From assembly GCA_905250025.1 (NCBI GenBank), contig CAJNOJ010000017.1, positions 124,001-188,000 on the forward strand: 64,000 bases of DNA, read 5' to 3'. The DNA is from Adineta ricciae (taxonomy: Eukaryota; Rotifera; Eurotatoria; Adinetida; Adinetidae). Below the pieces are notes generated by a model. That model saw nothing but the letters and a program-made list of their open reading frames with translations. It ran no database searches and had not been told where the DNA came from. Both the position numbers and the translations under genes were made by a program. This document shows, one piece after another, positions 56,537 through 64,000 of the stretch (within the stretch, counting starts at the first letter, position 1; the number at the start of each line of letters is the position of its first letter).

Positions 56537-59500
56537 TCATTTTTTTCCTTCGTCTTCTTCTTNGATAACATCAGTTCTAACAAGGCAATGATGTCGATTG
56601 AAATCGAATAGTTTAGTCTTACCTTCGAACAGTAATATTTTCTAATATCTGACTATGTCGTATACGTTCTAATTCTTCTTCGAGTAGACGATTTCTAATA
56701 TAGACGTGATTAACAAGGAAACTTCATCTTCAAAACATACTTATCAACGAGTTCGTTTAATCGTTTGTATTCATTGGTGATTTTCTCTTCGACCGATTGC
56801 CGTTCCAAACTTATTTCTCGATTTTTGTATTGTGTATCCTGAATGATTTTATCCTTTCCATGAATCACTTCTTTTTTGCGTGTTAATTCCGTTTTCAATC
56901 GTTCGATTTCATGTTGCAATTGTTCAGTGCGGTATTGAGCTTCACGTCGCTCACGATCCGTTTGTTCCCTAAACACGAAATCCAACATTCGCCGATTCGA
57001 CATCGTTCGCTACTCACAAACGTGATTTGATTGAGCTCAATTTGTCTTTGTATTTGGCTGTGATGCTAGCAATGTTTTGCGAGCAATGTTCCGATTTGGA
57101 GTTAATTTCTGACTACAAGAGAAAACATCGATAATTGAAAGTCAATCGTTGGTTGTATAGGAGAAAAATGATAATAAAATAGAGATAATTTGACATTCAA
57201 GCGTGTTTGGGCATACTGCGTTAGTAAAAATATAGGGATAGGTGCAATTGAGGAAAAAAAATGAGAGAGATAAAACAATGAAAGCAACTGAAACAATAAG
57301 ATTTGGTTTTGTTGAGAAGATTTTCTTTCGAATAGAACTTAGTGTGAAAGTTTTGTTCTAGAGAAAGAGTGAAGAATGTTTCATCTTCGAAAAGAAAAGT
57401 TTTGACAGGCTTGTTATGTATTTTACGATCAGTATGAGCGATAAAATGAACAATTTGTCAAATGAATAAAATACAAGTTTATGTTTTCCTTTGTTGGAGT
57501 GTTTGCCTTTTTAATAATAATGAACCTGTGATGGGTGATAAAAAACACTCGGTTGTACTGGTGGAAAATTCGTCTAGAATACACAGGGATTTAAGTAGAG
57601 TATGGTGTATTGAAAAGAGAGAAAGAATAAAGAACCAGTTCGGTTCGATGTATGAGTGATAGAAAAGTGTGAAAAGAAAAAAGAAATAAACAATACCAGT
57701 TTCTTGCGTAGCTGAACTAGTCAAGTAGTAGAAGAAGATTTACGCGTATGTAAAATCTGTAGAAGAATGAAGACAAAAATGTTCTTCTTAGACATACCTT
57801 TTCTTTCTCGAGTTGTTCACAGCGACGTAAGGTTTGATCAAGTACAACTTGTACACGTTCGAGTTGAAGTGTTGCAGCTGTTACACGTTCACATACATCA
57901 TCATATTTGATCTTAAGTGATATTAAATCATTTTCAAGTTGACCGGCACGTCGACGTTCTTGTTCCAATTCCGATGCATCGTGTGCCATAGTGCTTGAAT
58001 TGAACTAGAAGAATTCAATACAGTTCAAGATCTTCCTAACAGACCGACTCGAAAACAACGTGTTCGTTGAATTAAGATGATAGTCTCAAATATCTCACTG
58101 GATTCTTACTGTTTCTCGATCGTACAACGATCGTTCATGTAATTGTTTTCGTGCATTATCCAGTTCGAATTTAATCGTGTTCGAATATTCAAGCAGTTCA
58201 TTGTATTGTTGACGAACGGTGAATAGTTCATTTTCGAATTGAATTGTACGTCTCTAAAACGATGGATTTCAAATGAGATTTATCAAACTTGCCTGTACCT
58301 CTTTATCGTCATGGCACGGTTCAAGACTAAAACAAGCTATTACAAAAAAAAGATTTTTTCAGTTTGTTCAGATTTTACTTGGATGTGTCATGATCATCGA
58401 GAAATTTATCAGGAAATTGTTGCACGGCTTCGTTCAAGCGTCGGCTACAGGTGGAAATGTGTTGACGTAAAACATCACATTTGAGTTTTAATCTTTCGAT
58501 ATTGAATTTCACACTTTCATCCGAATTTTCAAACTAAATCAATATTGAATCAAATCTGACAGAAGCAATCTGAATTAGTTCGTTACTTTTTGTTCAAGAT
58601 CAACGATTTTGTTTTCAGTTAGCTCCAACTCATGACGAACACGATGTAATTCCCGTTCGAGAGAGCGTTGTTCGATGATGCTAAACAATTGCGTCACATC
58701 GGGACTGGAGGATTGTTGTGATTTATTCATCTAATAAAACAATCTGATTTTATCTGATTAGTTTTCTACAAAATAGTTTCTAATTTTGCTCAATAAGAGA
58801 ACTTTCGATCGAATGGTCGGTTACGGTTCTTCTATGAGCATTCGGAAATCAACAACTACAGATGAATCTGCTTTGACTACACTTACGTCTCTAGATGAAT
58901 TATGATTCTAGAATTTAGTGTGCGTGTTTTATTCGTATCGAGTTCGGCGAAGTGCGCAAATCGAATGAAAACTTACGATGTATCGAAGAAGATCGTTTTC
59001 TTCTTGTTGATACGATGTTCTCAGTTGAAGTTCTTGCAATTTCATATCGGAACGGCGCATTTGTTCGATAGCTGTTTGAATAATTGACGGAGATGCGATC
59101 TCTCCGTGTTGATCTAGCTTTTCATTCAGAAGTGCGAAGGTATACTCAAGTTTAGCTCGGAGAGTTTCTAATTCATGTTGTAATTCGATATTTTGTTGGA
59201 CGAATCTTTGCGAAAAGATATCTGAATGTGCTGGAGATGAAAGGAAAATAGAAAATTCGGTTTATGACGTTCAAATTGGATTCGCTTACTGGTTGTTTGT
59301 TGGAAATTTCGAACTTGATCAGTAAATTCGGCTGGTGGCGCACAAGTTTGATCAATAATATGAATCAAACGATTGATTTGTTCATTTTTTTCCAAAACAA
59401 TCTTATCCAATTGTCGTTGAAATTCACTTTCGAGAAAACGATTTTGATTTTCGAGCATTATCGTCTGTTCACGAAGGTAATGAACATCACGATCGGCGAA

Positions 59501-60433
59501 ATTCACCATTTCTCGTATTTGCTACAAAGAAAACAAAGATAACATTCGCGTCAGAGTTTCCCCGCATTGAAATTCGACTAACTTTCATTCCATTAACGAA
59601 ATCTTGATCATCCAAATTAAGATCCTGTAACAAGTGTCGATATCGCTGTAAAATTGATATCATTGTTTGACCTTTTAACCATAATTTCATGATAATTTCT
59701 CGTTCTTGTCCTTCATGAAGATGAAATTCTCGTTCAATAGCATTCATCACATCTTGATAAGAGAGAAGACCCTAAAATTGCAAAATTTTCAAGCTTATTT
59801 CGTCGGTATCAATTGGTTTTGCGAGCAAAAGAAAACAATAATAAATGATACTTATGATTATTTATTTATTCTCACGTTGTCATGTCATGAAATCTCGTCA
59901 TTAATGTTAGGAGAAAAAACAACATTCAGCTTTTTCATGTTTATACATACTCTTAAACTAACAGACGATGGATAGACAGTCACTTCGGCTGTTTCAGATA
60001 GACGCGGCGACATTAAATCTCGTTGAGGGCGAGGCGAGCGCATAGCCGATGAAGGAGACAATGGTGTTGATGCGAGATTCGTTACGCCATGATCACTCGG
60101 CTCGGATGTCGACGAAGTGTTCAATGGTGGTGAAGCAAGCGGATTATGGGCTATAAAATGTTCCATAGCTGTAATTGGATATCGAGTATTGAAAATAATT
60201 GTATTTAATTCTGAATATTGATCATGGATGATCTGAATCGAAACAATCAGAAGTGTTTTTGTTCACTATCGTTTTACTCACTTGTTGTGGAGATAAAGCA
60301 ACTAATAAGATAAAAACGAAAAGATAACTGAGAGAGATAGCTGAATGACTAAGACTTACTATTCGGTGCAGAGCGCGTGCGTTTGGCAAATTTCGTATCG
60401 TAATATTGGGACGGATAATCCGAGTTAAAACTC
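56537..60433 (-). CDS. Large coiled-coil protein (ciliary/centrosomal type), main part
   Basis: A chain of at least ten exons on the minus strand. Upstream exons read SFNSDYPSQYYDTKFAKRTR (60433), a 20-nt microexon (IALSPQQ) and IIHDQYSELNTIIFNTRYP...MEHFIAHNPL. A Ser/Pro-rich linker and a globular-looking DVMNAIEREFHLHEGQEREI block follow. After that comes almost continuous coiled coil: REMVNFADRDVHYLREQTIM, ELQHELETLRAKLEYTF, HELELTENKIVDLEQK, ELEQERRRAGQLENDLISL, KDKLSSIKSRL, EIERLKTELTRKKEVIHGK and RLLEEEELERI-type ends. The last exon ends in EEEDEGKK at the stop (56537) and contains the N at 56563. It probably dimerises into a rod; location at centrosome or cilium is a guess from composition. 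No family is recognised. Confidence 0.7.
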
Positions 60434-61755
60434 TAGAATGAATAAGAATACGAAAGAAATAATTTGAAAAAGAAAGCCAATAGCAAAATACAATTCAGAC
60501 ATGTATGTGCGCGCATCGAGAGAGTCAGACGCCTATACGTGTGCTATGGATGACATTGACAGTCACAAACATCTCAATCCAATCTTTCGATTTTTTCGCT
60601 TTATCGACACCGTCATTCTATACAAATGAGAAAAGAAAAGAACTTTTTTCGCATTAGTTTACCAGAGAATCGACTGATTACAGTTTGCTTTCGTTACAAC
60701 AAGACATCTCTGCTACGAGGGAGAAAAAAGTCGAAAGAGAGAAATTCATTTCACGATTTGGTGGAAGAAGAAGAAAAATCGATAAAAAGAAAACATAAGA
60801 TTAAAGAAGTTGATCGAACAAAAATTGACGTACTTGTTTGGAGTAATGATTGTTATGATCGTTTACAACATGTTTCGAAGAGTTTTTGTAGTCATTCTTT
60901 TTCTTTCGATTTAAATATCGATGTGTCGATGCTAGAGAAGAAGAACAAAGAAATTATCGAAGATTATCAATCGACTTCAGGCTTCCCTATTACCAAAAAC
61001 ATCAAATATGTCAATGATTAAGTGTTTCACACGAGAAAGAATTAATTCGAACTTAAACGGTTCCTTTGATGTAAGGAAAGAAGCAGACTAGAGAATTCGA
61101 ACCGACATTCATTGTACTTTCGTTTTCATGCGCTTTCGAGTGGTATCAAATCAAAGAAGAATGAAGTCAACAAGGTGCGTCGATGGTAACAAACGCTATT
61201 ATTTGTTCATCTAACTTCATTCTCACTATGGTAATAAAAAAAAAAGACGAGAATGAAAAGAAATCAGAAGTAAAGACACATTAGAAGAACAGAAAGATTA
61301 TGAGCAAGGTGAGGACGGTAACCGTTCGATACTGATCTGATAGATTTCGTTTATTTCTCTTTTTATGATATCAATTTAAGTAGATAAGAGGAAAGATTCT
61401 GTTACACATGTAATGTGCGAACAATCGATGAGCACACTTGTGGCGAGAGATGATCATGTAATCTGTCAAACTTGAAGCGATTGGGTGCTTTTCGAGTGAA
61501 TAAGTAAAAGTTTTAACTAGAATAAACAATATCTACGATTCTTGCATAAATACATCGGACACCTCGTTTTCGAGAACAATAATCTAATGAGATATTTCAA
61601 ATTCTGCTGTTGATTAGTTGTCTCATTCACATTATCTTTTCTCTTCGAATGATTTATAACGCGAGTAATAAAATATATTTTATCTTGGATTCTATGCAAC
61701 TCGCCGAAGAACAACGATTTGGAACAGATATGTAGCAAATAGATGAAGATTTTAC
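60434..61755. other. Putative intron or spacer of the coiled-coil gene
   Basis: About 1.3 kb without a recognisable exon. The 131-codon plus ORF at 60626-61021 is Lys/Ser-rich with no domain and no support. The exon on its left (60433) begins in phase 0, while the one on its right (61756) ends in phase 1, so at least one exon may be missing here or the two parts are separate genes. Confidence 0.4.
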
Positions 61756-62078
61756 CCGTTAATTCAACATGTGCTTTTAGCACATTCATGAGAGCATCTA
61801 ATAGTTTTCGAATATCAATAAGCATTTAGGAATGAAGAAAAAAAATCATTTTACAAACCATTTGCTTCGTAAAATGCGGACATAGGTGCTTCTTCTTCTT
61901 CTTCTTCCGACGTGTCGACATCATCTTCAATCTCATCCCCATATGACGCAGAGGACACCGATCTCGATTGCTGTTGCTCATACAATACATAATTAACAGG
62001 AACTGGTGAAAACACTGAATCATCCAGACCAGCCACAGCTTCTGTCGAAGCAAGTGAATGTGACAGAGGTGTTGACAT
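61756..62078 (-). CDS. Probable 5' exons of the coiled-coil gene
   Basis: Exon 1 (62078-61859) starts MSTPLSHSLASTEAVAGLDD, seven bases after a TTTTCAG acceptor, and carries an acidic run (DEIEDDVDTSEEEEEEAP). It joins in phase 1 to a 42-nt exon (61797-61756) reading DALMNVLKAHVELT, which looks like the start of a coiled coil. These belong either to the coiled-coil gene downstream or to a separate small gene. The link is not proven because the next exon known does not share the phase. Confidence 0.5.
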
Positions 62079-62852
62079 ATTTAATCTGAAAATAGGCAAA
62101 AACGGTCGATTTCAAAATTAGTTCGAGACTTTCAACCGTATGCAGAGAACTCCACACACGCTAATACAATTCGATGTGGCAAATTTCAGACTAATGGACA
62201 GTATCACAAATGATTGACGCATTCTTTTCTTCCAAAATGGATATTTTCTTTCTTCATGTGATATAATAGACGATGAAGTTGTTTTTTGTTCTGAGCGTGT
62301 ATAGTAGTGTGAAGTAAAGCAAACATTTCTCATTCATTCGTCCACGTCTTTAATTAAAGAAGAAAAGAAACGCGAGAGAATCGAAAACAGATGCTAAATG
62401 TTTTCAAAACACAATTAGGGACAATTTCAAGTTTTCTGTCTTAATCGAATCGAACTGATTCATTCAAATTTGTACAGTCCACAGTTGGAAACAAATACTT
62501 GACAAACAACATCATCATCCTTGCAACGAAAATTGTTTATCGAACATGTTAACTTCCTTGCTATGATGATTCATTTGTTTTTTGTATCCTCATCATGAGA
62601 AATTTTCTTCTTTGATTTATTGTTAATGTTTGTTACAATGAAAGCAATATATAAAGCACACGAAAATAGTTAAAAGAAGCAGACGAGGAAACACAACGAA
62701 GAGTATCTCATTTCGAATTTATTTCCCAACTTTGAAAACATTTCATTACAATACGAACTACAAACACACATCATATGTATACATATGTATGTTATCCTAT
62801 GTTGAAGAAGAAGAAAAATATCGTTTGTCCGAATGTTTCGTTGTTTTTGCTC
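62079..62852. other. Intergenic region
   Basis: Between the coiled-coil gene start and the ankyrin gene end, both minus strand. The 71-codon minus ORF at 62118-62333 lacks support; nothing else is seen. Confidence 0.45.
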
Positions 62853-64000
62853 TTATGACGATCGATGACCATCCATGTTTGTATTCCGAGCGTATTCATC
62901 ATAGATTCGGTTTTGTCGATCGATCATTTGTTGGCCTCGATGAGACGCGATGACTTGCATCAATTCGCGTGAATTTTGTTTCGTTGCCACATCGATAACC
63001 GTTTCTTTCTTGTCATTCATCCAACTTGGATCGCCACCATTTCTGTTGATGAAACACAACATGCATGTGATGATTTGTTTTCTTGAAAATATATGCGCAA
63101 CTTACTTGAGAAGAATTTTTAGTGGTTCAATGCCTTCTTCTTTAAGTAAACAACATTCATGCAAGGCCGTATTACCTCGTCTGAAAAACAACAGAACAAA
63201 ATGAATTCATGTGTACGCCATTGTCGAACAAACAAGTGTGAAAACATTTCGAAGATGAAAAATCTACGATTACTATTCAAATAAACTTTTACGACTACTT
63301 GCTGATTCGCGACAGCGAAATTCAATCTTTTTCTCTGCGTTTATGAAAAGATTTTACAACAAATCATGGCCGAAATCGTAGAGTGCAATCGAGTTTATCA
63401 AATAACTTACGGTCCTCTTTTATCTAGTACAGCTTTGCCGTCTTTAATAAGCATTTCGATACACTCATGATGATGATTACGTATAGCCAATTGTAGGACA
63501 GTGAAACCTTCTTTGTTACGCAGATTTGCATCGGCACCTTCTTTTAATAATTGTTTTACTTCGTGTAAAATATCAACGCGATTGGATGATTTTCTGTTAG
63601 TATCACCACCTTGTCTTTCGAGTAGTTTCAAAAGAGCACGATTTGGTTGCTAATTAATCAAGAGAATATTTATAGGAGAGAAGTATGATCTGATTTAGCT
63701 TACACTATCGATACCAGTCGCGCTGGCCGATTGGGGGCGTTTCTTAGGTCGCTTCTTGGTTTTTGTTGTTTTGCTTTTCTCCCGTGTATATTCATCTAGA
63801 GAATGAATATTAGAAGAACAGAGAGGTCTATTTTCAACGAGAAGAGATACCATCTGAATTGAATGCGCTTGAGAATGTTGAACTACGTTCACTATTCATT
63901 GGATATTGTCCGTTGGTTTCATCGATATAAAACGCTGATTGACTTAAACTTTCTGGTTTACGAAAAACAGCTTGAATTGATACTTGATATTCATTTTCAT
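62853..64000 (-). CDS. Ankyrin-repeat protein, 3' part (5' end beyond window)
   Basis: Four to five exons; the reading enters from the right edge with ENEYQVSIQAVFRKPESLSQS. A Ser-rich segment and a basic stretch follow (EKSKTTKTKKRPKKRPQSASATG, a possible nuclear signal). Then come ankyrin repeats: VDILHEVKQLLKEGADANLRNKEGFTVLQLAIRNHHHECIEMLIKDG, RRGNTALHECCLLKEEGIEPLKILLK and NGGDPSWMNDKKETVIDVATKQN. The last exon ends MDGHRSS at the stop (62853). Typical ankyrin signatures (TALH, LLL..GAD) are present, so it is a protein-binding scaffold. The full domain order is unknown because the N-terminus is outside. No orthologue is named. Confidence 0.75.

Noticed and set aside
60626-61021. 131-codon plus-strand ORF
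   Set aside because: Lys/Glu/Ser-rich, lies in a probable intron of the opposite-strand gene, no homology recognised.
1-64000. tRNA genes, rRNA, CRISPR arrays, telomeric repeats
   Set aside because: I looked for B-box motifs, direct repeat-spacer patterns and TG-rich telomere units and found none convincing; a covariance-model scan was not possible.

Overview
This is eukaryotic DNA from a small-genome animal. It is AT-rich, with compact genes split by many introns of about 50-60 nt, and it has single N bases at 33936 and 56563. Gene content is metazoan (NRBP, SMAC/DIABLO-like, TMEM126, CCDC115, CHCHD7, UCKL1, DNAJC16, a neuronal calcium sensor). A 3' splice site lies immediately before many start codons, and several genes are packed head to tail with tiny gaps. 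Together with a multi-domain RNA ligase this points to a bdelloid rotifer (Adineta/Rotaria type). That placement is inference: no marker locus is present.

Layout. 1-6.6 kb: the first exon of a type II membrane protein running off the left edge, a Golgi-type membrane protein on the minus strand (2542-4401), and an intronless dual-specificity phosphatase (6074-6574). 7.1-10.5 kb: the pseudokinase NRBP, with a possible alternative first exon at 12.1 kb. 13.6 kb: a small secreted six-cysteine peptide with its own TATA box. 15.2-21.4 kb: a long secreted, probably GPI-anchored, mesothelin/stereocilin-like protein. 22.4-26.2 kb: an operon-like array CCDC115 > TMEM126 > prolyl 4-hydroxylase. 27.0-30.2 kb: two tandem acyl-protein thioesterases on the plus strand.

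30.5-33.2 kb holds the most striking gene. It encodes a predicted 879-residue RNA-repair enzyme combining a 2H phosphoesterase, a dual-specificity-type phosphatase, a P-loop polynucleotide kinase and an Rnl2-like RNA ligase. A 59-nt intron makes it look like two overlapping ORFs. 33.9-34.7 kb is an unrecognised conserved-looking protein next to a Tc1/mariner-like terminus. 35.8-38.9 kb is a myristoylated EF-hand calcium sensor. 39.6-43.3 kb is a second operon-like array: CHCHD7 > SMAC/DIABLO-like > propeller-like protein. 43.6-46.9 kb is UCKL1 and 47.1-47.9 kb is RPL10A.

49.0-50.3 kb is a mitochondrial carrier and 50.7-54.1 kb is DNAJC16, both on the plus strand. 54.1-56.5 kb is low-complexity intergenic DNA. 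56.5-62.1 kb is a large coiled-coil protein gene and 62.9-64 kb is the 3' part of an ankyrin-repeat gene running off the right edge.

The two operon-like arrays carry mitochondrial or secretory/assembly functions, and each downstream ATG sits just after a pyrimidine-rich 3' splice site, as expected for spliced-leader trans-splicing. Exon joins were worked out by hand from splice sites and reading phase. No homology search was run.
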